Shown: one piece after another, positions 52,668-64,000 of the stretch
Layout: every line of letters begins with the position of its first letter
Numbering within the stretch: position 1 is the stretch's first letter
Origin: Stenopsyche tienmushanensis
Lineage: Eukaryota; Arthropoda; Insecta; Trichoptera; Stenopsychidae
Assembly: GCA_008973525.1 (NCBI GenBank)
Contig: WACJ01000060.1
Coordinates: 868,001 to 932,000 of the forward strand
Reading direction: 5' to 3'
DNA length: 64,000 bases
The notes under the pieces: generated by a model
Told to the model about the DNA's origin: nothing
The model's database searches: none
What the model saw: only the letters and a program-made list of their open reading frames with translations
Translations under genes and position numbers: made by a program

Positions 52668-53464
52668 CACTCAAACCTCTTTTTGTGCGACTCTTTTTAT
52701 GCGATTTCGAAGTTATGCGTTTTCTTAATTGCATAAAAAGTACGTATCGAGATATTTTGGATAAAATAGGAAATAAATCATCAACACTAACCGAAATGTG
52801 GAAATTGCGACGACAACGCCCTTTATTCTAGTTTAGAATTTAGAAAAAAATGATTTCGTCTTTTTTTCATTAATCCAATGTTTCGACTTTTAAAAATACA
52901 TTGTCTATAGGAATTTCCAAAATTACAACTACTTATGGAGTTATAGCTATTTTAGTGACGCGGCAACTTGGCCGGTCCTACCATAATGAAATCTTTTAAC
53001 GCGTTTTTCTCGAAACTACGAATCTTTTCTAAATAACCCTCTATTATTCCTACCAGATTAATGTCGAAATCATATCGAAATCGGAACGAAAATTATCATA
53101 CAACGATGATAGTTTTGTAATTAAAATAATTAGTATTTCTCTAGTGGACGTGTGGCATTTGAGATGCCAGATGTCAGACATCCTTAAAATTTTACCATTA
53201 TTGCAAAACATCCTTTAAATGTAACCAAAACTGCTATTTTTTAATTGCCTTATTATTTTCCTATTTTTTTATTAACCTCTTTTATGCGATTTTGGATATA
53301 TTTTATATAGCTGTTTCAAAGTTATGCGGTTTTTAAAATCCATGGAATACATCTTTACTTTTTCTATGTAAGTCATAGCTTTTTTTGTGCGATTTCTTTT
53401 TATGCGATTTCTTTTTGTGCGTTTTCCGCGGAACGCATCTACCGCACAAAAAGAGGTTTAAGTG
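52668..53464 (-). mobile_element. pogo/Tigger-like non-autonomous element, copy 2
   Basis: Inverted relative to copies 1 and 3. The left boundary reads TA|CACTCAAACCTCTTTTTGTG and the right boundary, on the minus strand, TA|CACTTAAACCTCTTTTTGTG. TA dinucleotides flank at 52666-52667 and 53465-53466, matching the TA target duplication of the Tc1/mariner-pogo superfamily. This copy has the longest subterminal arrays: three roughly 15-bp units on the right (about 53380-53425) and two CTCTTTTT(G/A)TGCGA units on the left (52677-52705). It shares the GGACGTG...GACATCC hairpin region (53146-53183) with the others. It lacks the SLLIMNYIV frame but keeps an interior segment (about 52800-53090) of which copies 1 and 3 hold only parts, so it is a different internal deletion. 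Confidence 0.8.
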
Positions 53465-53640
53465 TAATCTTATCCAGAATTAAGTCTAAATAGGAATTCC
53501 TGAGCTTACAATAAAACGGTCTGGAAGTACTAAACTGAAAGATGTTGATAAATTATTGAAACAAAAGTAAATTCTATCAAGGAAGAAGTATTTAAAAAAC
53601 ATAATTTTTCTTTTAAAATATAAGTTTCTCAAATAATAAA
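53465..53640. other. Short AT-rich spacer
   Basis: AT-rich, nothing supported. Confidence 0.5.
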
Positions 53641-53995
53641 TATTTGAGAATCCCTCCTCATCAGGCCGATCCGAGCTGTCCGGTATCAGGATATCGGAGG
53701 AGTGACGTCGTGAATCGTGCGAGCGGCGAGCACTGGCCTTCGCGATTTCGCATCCTCGTAAATTGGGCGACCTCAATCGCCGCTCGAGATAACCCCACAA
53801 AGCCTCCCTGGCAAACCACCCTCCTCCCAATGCAACATTTGCACAGGGCTCAATTTTGCATGACCATGGCACTCTGTCGGGGTGATTTTACGGCGACGCT
53901 TCGCAAATTGCCGGGCGGTTCAGAACGGCCAACCGGTAATTATTGACTGCGAACAACGAGAAAAGGAGTGAGGGACTCAAGAAGGTAGGTGGAAG
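53641..53995. other. GC-rich block with opposed open frames, possible exon
   Basis: Between about 53645 and 53940 the DNA is CpG-rich and open on both strands: 100 codons forward (53644-53946) and 128 codons on the minus strand (53486-53872). Neither translation is recognisable, and the minus frame runs on into AT-rich DNA with an abrupt change of residue mix, which argues against it as a whole. A strong donor-like AAGAAGGTAGGT is at about 53979-53990, preceded by stops in all forward frames, so only an untranslated exon could use it. Could also be a CpG-rich promoter or regulatory element. Confidence 0.25.
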
Positions 53996-56908
53996 CAAAC
54001 GCTTTTTTAGATCAAAGACGATCTCAGCTCTCTGTCTTTCGTTTTTCCCCTCACAAAACCAATAATATATTACTTAGAGCCTGGCCAAATAATTTATCCA
54101 TGCGACCTATCTCTGTAAGGTTTTTTAGCAACAAAATACGGGGACCAATTAAAAAATTAGGCGAACCCGAACTTCAGCGATACCACGGCGAGGAACCTTC
54201 AACACTTCACCACTGTCGATTTAAAAGGAACCACAGCATTCGAGTCAAATTGCTCGGAAGCCGCTATGCAAAATGGTAGCAGCGGAAACACTCAAAGCTT
54301 GTTAATTATTTAATAAAAAATCGACATACATTAAAGATACTTTTTATAAGATCAGTGATTGACGCCACAATAAAATATCTGCACGGGCTTTTTTACAGCC
54401 GCATTAATATAAATCCGTTTCAATATTTACTGTATGACGCAATGCTTTCATATCGTACAAAAAGCTTAATCTTCATGCAACAAAAAAATTGTAAACGCCT
54501 CAGTCGCAGCAAAAAACCATTCACACAATATAAACAAGGGTTTAATTTGAATTTTATCATGTCCGCAACATGATTATTATTTCAGTACGATTTGAACAGG
54601 TGAATAATTGACGAAACCAGTTTCGTTCCGGGCCGTTCGCTGGTAAAGCACACCTCATAGTTATAACGGACACCTAATCTGCTCGAAAGTAGGCTAGTGC
54701 AGTTAGTTATCTTTGAACAACTGTTATTTAATCTGCAAAGTGTTATATTTTTTTGGCTTGCATAAGGCACTCGGATGTTAATAATCGACTTTTTCGCAGG
54801 CATCTTATTTAATTTCAGCCAGGGAACGTGTCATTATTCGCAATGAAAAAAATTGCCCGGTTAGAAATTGGTTCAGATACTCCAGTGGAGAGGTTGCCAC
54901 ACTGGCCAGTTCGTTGCAAAACGAAAGGCCATAAATGGCTATATTTAAAAATTATTCTAAAACTTGTATCGAATTTAACCACAATAATAAAGCAGATACG
55001 TGAGAAGAAACCAACAGCTCTGAAGAAATTATAATTGATGCCATAAAAATCATAGCGAAATTGAATACTTTCCCATCAACGTCGGACACTGTTGAGTTAT
55101 ATCACACGCTTGAATTAATCTACTTAATAAACAAAATCTTCGATTCTTTGCAACATATTTAAAATCCTAGTATTATTTCGTGTTTATAACGTCAACAAAG
55201 CGCAATAAAAATAGCTCCAATAAACACACAATGGATATTTACAATGATTGCTTGCAAAAATTAACATGTTCGTCATTGATTCTTCTGCGAATTGACGATG
55301 CACGATGTCTTCGATACTTCGCACGTCTGATCTCAAACACTAACCGACAGTGAAGATGTAGACAGCGTTTAAAAAAGTAGTGTTGCGAATAAATTGTACC
55401 AGGAAGAATATTAAAGAAATTCAAATAGGCGATGAGATGATCAAAATTCCGCGATGTAATGACACAACCCTTAATTTAGCACAAAAAATGAGTTGGCTTC
55501 CATACGATTAAAACAAAAAGACATTGCAAATCATAGACGAACGAAATTATTGAATGTTGTGTTACAAGCCCAAAAATCAATTCAATATGAAAACATTTTT
55601 ATACTTTATACGTAAAATAATTATGAAGCAAAAATGAAATACTTTGAACAAAATTTAAGCTTCAGAAATACCGCAGAACTAGACAGTGCTTGAATCATGA
55701 TTCTCGTTAAAAATTTCGCTTGATATGTATATTTCTATTAGTGCTTCATGGAGCAGATATTATTTGAGCACACAAATCTACAAAAAAAAATTAAACGCTT
55801 CCACGAAATAACATATATTTAAATTCCAAGCGTAAAATTGAATTGTAAACGGGATATAGTTGGTCACGGTGGCTCCAATCTTAATGTGTTAATATGTATG
55901 TGGGTTGTGGCAGGAAAAAATACACGTATAAAAGAAAGCGAATGTTATAATTATCATAAATATACAACAAACTCAAAAATGTATTTTTTTTCTCGTCGGG
56001 AAAAAAATTAAACATTATGCAGAAGCAACTATATAATAACACGTTGAGGACGGGCTGCCTAAAAACGAGCGTATCCATTTCCCGGTGATGTTATTTTTTA
56101 CGCGACATAAATTTGGATTGCCGCAACTTTCACTCGTACTTTGTAATGAAGCCTGAGAAAAAACCACCTAACCAGGCGATAATTACACCTATTAAGTCAT
56201 TTTCAGGCGGATAAAATTACACTGTAACAAGTGTGAATTCATCGCCAATAGGTGTGTAAATAATAGGCACTAACGAGTAGATTGCGCGACAACTTTACCA
56301 CCACGAGCCTTTTTAATAGACACTGTTTTTATAAGAAATTACGACACAATAAAGTGTTGTGTAACATTAAAAATATTTCGCGCGAGAAGAAGACAATTAA
56401 TGTTTGTTCCTTTGGCCATGATGTAGCATTTCCAATTTGTAACGCGCTATTATGGCGTTCAATAATTATAACTTAATTACACACATTTTTTCGGATGATG
56501 TATGCACGGATAAAAATTAGAAATTTGAGCCCTAGGAAATTAAGTAATAAATTTCAAACGCGGACATGCGAGGATCAATTATGGCTGACATCACACATGA
56601 AAGTAAAATCTTCATAGCTCGCAAATGGTATGTATTTGAAATGATAACGTATGATGAAGACTTGTTAAAAATGCTTAATTCATTAATTAATCATTATATA
56701 ATAACCAAGTATTAAACTGGATTAGTTCTTGAATTCCTATTGAAAATGAGAAAAAAATCACAAACATTACATTTCAATAAATTTGGAACATCAAAATTAT
56801 TAATATTTCTGATTGATCCTTTTGAATCAGGTTTAGCTTGATTGATTATGTCAATTCTGATCGCTTGTAAATAAATACTTGAATTAAGATCATAAATGGA
56901 CTCATATA
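53996..56908. other. Intergenic DNA, partly balanced, no supported genes
   Basis: About 53996-54290 and 54560-55040 are more balanced, with 68-96-codon frames that are unrecognised. 55040-56050 is AT-rich. A patch at about 56040-56470 (TTTTCAGGCGGATAAAATTAC, GCGCGACAACTTTACC) may be regulatory. No RNA gene or repeat was identified. Confidence 0.3.
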
Positions 56909-57563
56909 CAATTAAACCTTTTTTTGTGCGGTAGATGCTTTCTGAGGAAAATCGCACAAAAAAAGCTATGACTTACATGGGAAAAGTGAAGATGCGTTCC
57001 ATAGATTTTAAAAAATGCATAACTTTGAAACAGCTATATAAAATATATCTAAAATCGCATAAAAAATTCATTGGTAAAATTTTAAAGATGTCTGTCATCT
57101 GGTATCTCAAATGCCAGACATCCACTAAAGAAATAAAAATTATTTTAATTACAAGACATCGCTGTATGATAACTTTTGTTGCGATTTTCAATGACTCAAA
57201 ATAGCTCTCTTCTTCGGAAGAAATAGTATACCAAGTGTCAATGTCATCATTGTTCTGTGTAAATTTTCTTTTCCCAACAATATAATTCATAATTAGTAAA
57301 GATTTCATTATAGTCCCTAATTCAAAAAATCACAAAATGGCCTGACTGTTTAACCTGTTGCACTAAAATAGCTATAACTCCGTAGGAAGTTGGAATTTTG
57401 GAAATTACTTTAGATAATGTATTTTTAAAGGTTGAAACAATGGAAAAATGCAAAAAAAAAACAAATCAATATTTTCAAAAATAAAGGGCGTGGTCGTAAT
57501 TTATTCTTTATGAAATTAAAAAAAAACCGCATAACTTCAAAATCGCACAAAAAGAGTCGAGTG
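56909..57563 (+). mobile_element. pogo/Tigger-like non-autonomous element, copy 3
   Basis: The left boundary is TA|CAATTAAACCTTTTTTTGTG and the right boundary on the minus strand TA|CACTCGACTCTTTTTGTGCG, with TA at 56907-56908 and 57564-57565. Same orientation as copy 1 and shortest of the three (655 bp). It has a single ATCGCACAAAAA unit on the left and one on the right, against two or three elsewhere. An internal piece at about 57017-57066 (GCATAACTTTGAAAC, then AAATCGCATAAAA) resembles the right terminus, so part of an end seems to have been duplicated inside. A TATAACTCCGTAGGAAG segment (about 57373-57390) and AAAGGGCGTGGTCG match copy 2 and copy 1, respectively, in colinear order. Confidence 0.8.
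56973..57308 (-). pseudogene. Coding remnant inside pogo-like copy 3
   Basis: A 111-codon minus-strand frame, of which the first 50 or so residues parallel the frame at 46413-46595 (SLLIMNYIV, YTISSEEES). Further on it runs through the subterminal region and terminal hairpin, which is unlikely to be original coding sequence, so the true C-terminus probably lay earlier. The protein is not recognised; as the only conserved frame in the family it is the best candidate for a transposase remnant. Confidence 0.45.
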
Positions 57564-60500
57564 TAATATTATTAGTAAATTAAAACAACCTTAAATATAC
57601 AATCAATCTAAATGATGTATGTATAATATTAAAAAATATTAATTATGTGTTGTGACAAACCTGAAGAAGAAATGCTCAAAATCCGTAAATTATCCCGCAG
57701 GACAGCGTGTAGTATGCATATGCTATGACATACAAGTCGTCTTTAGACAATAAAATATATAAGTCAAACTCCTTTCAACGCAAATTGTAATACTTCTAAA
57801 TTCGCTTGCAGTTAAGAGGTTAAATAAATGTATCCTAGTTAAAAAAATATGTGTAAGGTAATGATGAGAAATCATCATATAATCTTTTTACACAATGAAA
57901 ATCTCATTGAGAAAAAATCTTGATTTGATCTTTGAGTAGTAATAGATGAATCATGAACAATCAATTTAACCAAATTTGGAAATATCATATAAAATTAATA
58001 CATCAAGTTAAATATAGAAGCAACATTGCCTCAAAATCGTATATCTCATTGTAATTAATTTTTGAATGTTTGATTGGTTTTTTTTCTACAAATTTCAAGG
58101 TAATTTCGCACTTGATAAACACCAATTTTTTATTTCAAAATTCTTCTTTTATATTGCCTATTTCTTTACAATATTTTCATACAAAACGATATTGCAATGG
58201 TTTCGCACAAAACCATATTTTTTAACGATATTAAACGTCAATGGCTAGTAACAGGAACATACCATGGCGAAAGCCATTGTTTTCCTTTGAAAAAGTTGTA
58301 CAAGATCCGTTTCTTGTATCCTAATACAATGTATCGTAAAAAGTGATCTACTTTATGTTTAGACAAAAATGAATCACAAAAAGGTTGTAAAAGATAAACT
58401 CCAATGGAGAAGATTCTGTATAAGGAACAACAATCAAACTTTTAAAGATTGAGAATATCTTTCAATCCATACATGTCTCGCCATTTACAAATTCTATAAA
58501 TTTAACAATATATTAATATAAAAAATAATTTAAATTACATTTTCAATACAAGTCTATTACAAAAAGTGTTGTCTAAAAGTTTTTATTTACATAATATATT
58601 AACTAGCTGTGTAAATTGAAAAAGAAAAAAAAAACAGTATTATTGTAACCACATTTGCAAATAAAGCCAATTGATTAAAATTGCAATTTCTTTATGATCT
58701 TACCAAAGTCGATCAAATTTCACTTTCCAAATTACTTACACCAAGCGTGTAATAGATCGTTTGGTATTTATTACAAACAGCCAATCGCCCAAACTATTTA
58801 GTCCAATGAAGAAATGCAAATTCGAATCACTTTTATAACATACAATCGTGATATATCGTATCGTTAGCGGTTCGATTATTTGTCCTCGATTAAAAAAAAC
58901 GTGATAAATAAAAACAATGGCCATATCAATCGTCAACTTTTAGTAATATCATACAGATTTCCGCCCGGAAGGTGTAGGTCGATAATCAATAAAATTACAA
59001 TCCCAAAGACATAATAAGCAGCATATGTATTACGGCGAAAAACAAGTCAACATGCCACCATTAAAAACAATTCGTTCCGAAATTTAAAAAGGACAAAGCA
59101 TAGCTTGGGGGTCGTCCGCGAATGAATTACACCTTGTCCAATCCACAGGTAAACAGCACTTTGCCGATTAATAATCAATAAATAATCACAAACTAACAGC
59201 ATTTCCATATTCGCCACACTAATACAATGCATTTACATAAAAGACAGATAAATTTGCGCCCGGGTTGGTTCGAATTATTAAAATACAAGACGCAAATAAT
59301 ACAAATAAATAGTGCAAAAAACGACCAGCCATCAGCTGAAATTTACGCCTGAAAGTGTCAAGAGCGCACAAGGAGGATTGATGCATAAATTATTAATATG
59401 CATCGCATACAAGCCATTTAGCACCTCAATATATCAATAAGGCGTTTCAACTCCGTATAAGTTACGGACAAATTATATGCTAATACGTTGAAAAAACACG
59501 AAGACAAAACATCCTAAGCATTAGTCAAAATATTTTATAATTTATTATGAACGGGTCTCATATTACAAGTTTATTTACCTTTGGCCTACACCTTACAAAG
59601 CAAATTCTAATTGAATAACATCATAGTTATTCTTCAAATCATAATATGAGCAACTATTCAGAATAATGGGCTCCTAAAATAAGGAATTTAAAAGACTTTC
59701 AAAAAGTATATATTCATCATAGTACGAGAGATAGCGACCTAAGCTAATTTTTGTTTCAGTTAGTGTTTATACAATGCAAGCAATGGATATGTGATATGTC
59801 AACTTAATATAAGAAAAAACTTATTGAATTGATAATTTGATTGAGCTGAATTGATATGAATTAATACATGTATCAGAATTTCATTTAATAATATATTATA
59901 TGATATAAATGATCAGCAAAAAGCATTTACATAGATCGATTGCTTTAAATAGAGCAAGTTTGCTGTTTACCATGGCGTTGATATCTCCTCGAAACGCCAT
60001 CGCTATGTATGAGAAAGTTCTTAATAAATCCAGTCCTGTCGAGTTGCGATCTAACAAATGTCAATCGGATATTTCGATGGACTCACTTTAAGTCGTATTT
60101 GGGTCATCTATGAACATATCGCAATCCGGTTTTAATACTCGTCTAATGTATCAAATGTATGTAATTATATCGTTATGACAAAAATGAGACGGCTGCATTG
60201 CTTCACCGTAATTACACCGTGACATTTAAAGCTTCTACGCAAAAAAAACATAAATCACTTATCAAAAAAGGCTACTCAGTGATATAAATTATAATCGACT
60301 ATGATTTGCAATACTCCGACGTGCACTGGGCCGGTAAATTTCAACACGGTTGCAGCGGCAAATAGTCCTCCAGCACGAAAGAAACTTGTGTAATGAATAA
60401 ATCATATTGTCATAAATTATTTTAGCACGTTTGTTTGTTAATTGACAGAGCGATATCAAAAGACACCATTTATTGAAATATAAATCACAATTTCAACGCT

Positions 60501-61850
60501 CACAAGGACGCCCATGTACAACAAAAAATATGTTTAATTGCATCGCCATCGTTGTAAAGGCGCGGAACAAAACCACGTCAAGTGCCAATTTTATTGTTGC
60601 CATTCATATTAACAACCTCAAAAAAAATGCTTCAAAGATCTTACGCAACAATCCTCGTACAAGTAATCTCTTACGATCGACATTACACGAAATCATAAAA
60701 GAACACCACAATAAATGTCGACTTCCACAGAAGTGTCTAGAACTCGGGCACGTTCTCTTCGCAAGGCGTTATAAAATCCTCGATACAAACGTCCATAAAT
60801 CATATATTAGTGCTTTAACACACGTCGATCCCGTATTGATCACCGGCCTATAGATTCGAAATGCATTATTCGATTAACGTTTATCGATGTTCAAACATAA
60901 ATGGCGAAATAAAATTGAATATCAATCAAACTTATTCCAATAACGCACGATCTCGTCGAATTGGCACATGTAAGATTAAATTCGATGCGTGTGTTCGAAA
61001 AAAAAGAAGGCCCTTCAATAATAATCGTGAATTACTTGCATAAAATCAAATTGAAGGATACAGTTACTTTTAAAGAATATCAAAATATTGATATCGAGAT
61101 GTTTTATAATATTATAAGATTATTTTTAATACTAAATTCATCATTCGATGTCAACAAGGAAAAAGATATTATAAAACGATAGCAATGAAGAAAATGTAAT
61201 TCATAATTATAAATGAAAAAATAAATATTTGTATTTAAAAATCTTGGCATTACATTTAAAAATGATAGATCAATCCCTCGATTTAAGTAAAGCATCCAGT
61301 ACATAAAAAACCTCATATATTATGTTTAATTGGAGATAATATCAAAAAGATAATAATACATGGATTTTATGAATGGGGGATGTTTTTGTAGTAAATAATT
61401 GATCGTAAATGATCATCCAGATTGTGGCACACATCTTATACCGTCAGGCATTAGAACATAGTGTTGATCATAATGTGACATATTTTCACCCTCAAACAGT
61501 TTTCTTTTCAATCTTCCTTTCGTTAACTTCTGTCATGTTAAAAGTTATCACAATCATTGTTTTTTAACATCAGCTTTGATGCAAATGCATGAGGTTCTTC
61601 AATATATGTCTAGCTACAGCACAGTATAAACAATGCTCGTAGACAAAGTGGGAATTGTTAAGACACCCAATGAATAACGTCAGTCCTTGTTTACGGATAA
61701 TACTATTTGATTTTGTGAGCGAGCTGGCGGCGTGTAGCCCGATACATCGCAAAGCAAATACTCGGCTTGATAATTTTCACACAAATGACTGATAAATAAC
61801 GTCGAGTCAATTGATTCTCAATTACAAGAGGTTCGTTTTCACTTGACGTC
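57564..61850. other. Intergenic DNA; balanced patches at 59.0-59.5 and 60.2-61.0 kb
   Basis: 57564-58730 is AT-rich and empty. About 58930-59480 and 60170-60980 are more balanced. The second holds a 126-codon forward frame (60473-60853) that is lysine-, asparagine- and arginine-rich and resembles no family I know, with no supporting signals. These patches may be regulatory. Confidence 0.3.
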
Positions 61851-62460
61851 ACGTTTTACCGAGCAGTGAGTAACCCTACACTTACAAATCCAAACATTAA
61901 CAATAATGCCCGCGAAGTATGTACCCAGACTCGGAGGGACGGGATACGATTTCAATGCGAACCGATAATAATTGATGGGGGTTGTAATCGAAAGGGAAAA
62001 ATACACACGCCATGAGATAAGTGGCCGTCAGCCAGCATCTCTGACTTATTTCTACAACCTGAAATAATCGGACACAAAACGAAATTGCTTTTGAATGGCG
62101 AGCCACGAACGCCGATGGAAACTCGCACATAATACATTCCAATCACGGCCCTAATCAAATCTTCAACTCACACGGTGCGGACGTATTGGGTGATGCGCGA
62201 AACGACTCCAGTTTCCGCACATCATTCCGATGGGCGCGTACAGGATCACCCAAAAATGACAGCATGATTTTGGACGACTTTATACGCAGACCTCATTATG
62301 CACGTTCCAGTGTACATGAACAAAAAGGTATTCAGAGGAAAGGATCATATCTCAAAAATATGCTACTTCCTCATGCGTACATTGCTACTGCGTTTGGAGT
62401 GGAGAACAAATGTCTTTTAAAGAATAATTTTAAAAAATATATATAACTTAAGATCAGATC
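61851..62460. promoter_or_regulatory. Balanced, CpG-bearing candidate regulatory block
   Basis: From about 61860 to 62330 G+C rises and CpG words are frequent (GACTCGGAGGGACGGGATAC, GCGCGAAACGACTCC). Overlapping minus-strand frames (61897-62142, 61952-62158) and an 86-codon forward frame (62186-62446) are all open, which is typical of balanced DNA. No coding assignment is supported. Confidence 0.2.
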
Positions 62461-62981
62461 CCGTTCCTCACCCTTTAGCAATTTAGTGATTTTTAGGGCG
62501 AACCTGACGTTTTTTGTAACATGAAAAGATAACTAAACTGATATCTCTTATACTGTTTGTGTTATGCATTCTTTAAAAAAGGTAGTTTCCCTGCCGTACC
62601 TTATATAATTCAGAAAGAAATTTTGTAATTCATTTCAACGTAATAACGGATAATTTTCGTACAATATACATCAACAATGAGGACTGAATACTGAAAGAAG
62701 ATAGTCATAGTGAGACTTCAAATAAGGCCAAATCGTAGATAGCAGGGAAAGAATTACTTTATCAGCCAAGAAGGTAAAACTCATTTCTTCCCTGCAAGTA
62801 TTTAGGCATCTCCCAAGAAAAATGACTAAAACGGCAATGAAACCAAATGATTCCCGACATTCACGTTTTTGGATAATTTCACCCTACGCTACAGAATAAT
62901 GTATGCTATTAAAATATAAAATCGAAGCATACAACCACAAAAAATAAACATGGATTTATTTATAATAGTGGCGTGAGAGTG
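62461..62981. other. AT-rich spacer before repeat B
   Basis: No gene or clear repeat. It may hold more 5' sequence of repeat B that copy 1 lost, but I could not align it. Confidence 0.35.
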
Positions 62982-63325
62982 AATCCGAGATGCATTTTTG
63001 CGTCATGTAGAACTTCGCCCTACCCCAACAGCGCCCTTGAGAGGAAAGAAGGGACTGGACTCTTTGTACTCCAGAAAACCCTTTCCAGTAAATCAACAAG
63101 GTCGCTTAGAGTAGTTTTTCATTATCTCATGAGGAAAACTACTCAGTCTTTACAAATTTCCCATACGTTCATCCTGGTGTCCCGCTAGGTACCTTTAATA
63201 TTGAGTGAACGAGGAGATTAATGTATGACACAGACGAATTTGATGTAACCCCTTCCTGTGAATGGATATTTAAGAGGTCCTAATTCTGCAGTGGACAGTT
63301 TTTGGCTGCACTATGATGATGATTT
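62982..63325 (+). mobile_element. Repeat B, copy 2 (GAT-tailed, LINE- or SINE-like)
   Basis: Same strand and order of blocks as 47350-47750, ending at ATGATGATGATTT (63313-63325). The internal hairpin GAGTAGTTTTTC (63109-63120) / GAAAACTACTC (63134-63144) is kept with a different loop. It lacks about 60 bases present in copy 1. A 71-codon frame (62973-63188) spans it but the alignment to copy 1 is not frame-preserving, so it is not evidence for coding. Confidence 0.65.
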
Positions 63326-64000
63326 ATACAACCTGTCTAGAAATTAATGGCATCGGTTTTTTTTTAAATTTCATTCAATAACTTTGATTTTTCGATCTTC
63401 AAATCTATTAAAAAAAGACGTAAATTTATACCAATTTTTTTGGCTAAATTCTTCTGTGGTGCAATTGAAAGTAAACCAAAGGATGATTTCAAAGAACCAA
63501 CAAAATATAATCTAAACACTAAACACCGATAGTCCAATATGCTTATCGCTTATAAGCTTATTTACCCGACAATTGAATAATTCGCGCATATCAAAACAAT
63601 TATATGTCAGCATTTTTTGTTAAAATCGTACAAAAAAAACTAAATTGTCAAGTCCCACTCAATCCAGATTCAACACAATTTTCTTGCTTGTAAAGGCAAT
63701 AAAATCTCCTTCTGACACTTTTCTTGCCGTGATCATCTACGTCATGTTCTTTGATATAGCACTCAACTAATAATAACGGCTGTTGGTTACAATGATGACG
63801 ACTCGCATTTATCACAAAGCTGTCTTCTCGAAACGCTTTTCACAGCGTAAATCACAAATTTCCAGCAGTGCAGTGGCACAGCACGACGCCAATGTTTATT
63901 CAAGCTCCGTTGGAATAATATTATTGCAAATAGGCGTATCTAAAATAAATTAAAGAGTTGCAAGACTGCACAAAAAATTAATCGATAGCGACACAATGGC
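63326..64000. other. AT-rich DNA to window end
   Basis: No supported feature. The last 300 bases are slightly more balanced (ACAGCGTAAATCACAAATTT, GCAGTGGCACAGCACGACGC) and might begin another regulatory block. Confidence 0.35.

Noticed and set aside
60473..60853. 126-codon forward frame as a gene
   Set aside because: Among the longest frames but with Lys/Asn-rich mix, no motif, no splice or promoter support, and a length not surprising in 64 kb.

Overview
The window is AT-rich (roughly two thirds A+T by eye), non-operonic nuclear DNA of a eukaryote, most likely an insect. Reasons: no long open frames on either strand (the longest is about 128 codons), no bacterial gene spacing or ribosome binding sites, and a set of decayed class II transposons (hAT, mariner, pogo/Tigger-like, probably piggyBac-like) typical of arthropod genomes. 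The order or species cannot be told from the sequence. I see no convincing complete protein-coding gene, rRNA, tRNA or CRISPR array. The many 60-120-codon frames are short, compositionally biased and not recognisable, so I do not call them genes.

Layout. 1-2 kb: AT-rich DNA with a CpG-rich island at 1.37-1.69 kb. 2.97-3.47 kb: a short hAT-type element with imperfect terminal inverted repeats and a near-perfect 8-bp target duplication. 11.5-11.9 kb, minus strand: a fossil of the C-terminal part of a Tigger/pogo-like transposase. About 14.1-14.2 kb: a lone piggyBac-like end abutting TTAA. 17.48-17.85 kb: an old mariner transposase fossil, followed by the first copy of a dispersed repeat ('repeat A'; other copies at 30.5 and probably 39.7 kb). 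33.85-34.50 kb: a better preserved mariner transposase pseudogene with an internal deletion. 46.16-46.97, 52.67-53.46 and 56.91-57.56 kb: three different internal-deletion derivatives of one pogo/Tigger-like element that inserted at TA. 47.10-47.14 kb: a perfect 40-bp palindrome. 47.35-47.75 and 62.98-63.33 kb: two copies of 'repeat B', which ends in a GAT repeat and keeps an internal hairpin.

Between the transposons, monotonous AT-rich stretches alternate with 0.3-1 kb blocks of more balanced composition, rich in CpG and in TAAT/ATAAA-type homeodomain-like motifs (for example 2.05-2.74, 10.2-11.1, 15.4-16.7, 18.5-18.8, 25.05-25.49, 27.2-27.7, 48.2-48.7, 50.8-51.3, 61.9-62.3 kb). This pattern is what one expects of a large intron or a gene-poor regulatory region around a developmental gene. 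That is an inference from composition; no conservation data were available.

The most interesting material is the pogo-like family: its ends carry variable numbers of a ~15-bp subterminal unit, two copies keep the same unrecognised minus-strand reading frame, and all three keep the same internal hairpin.
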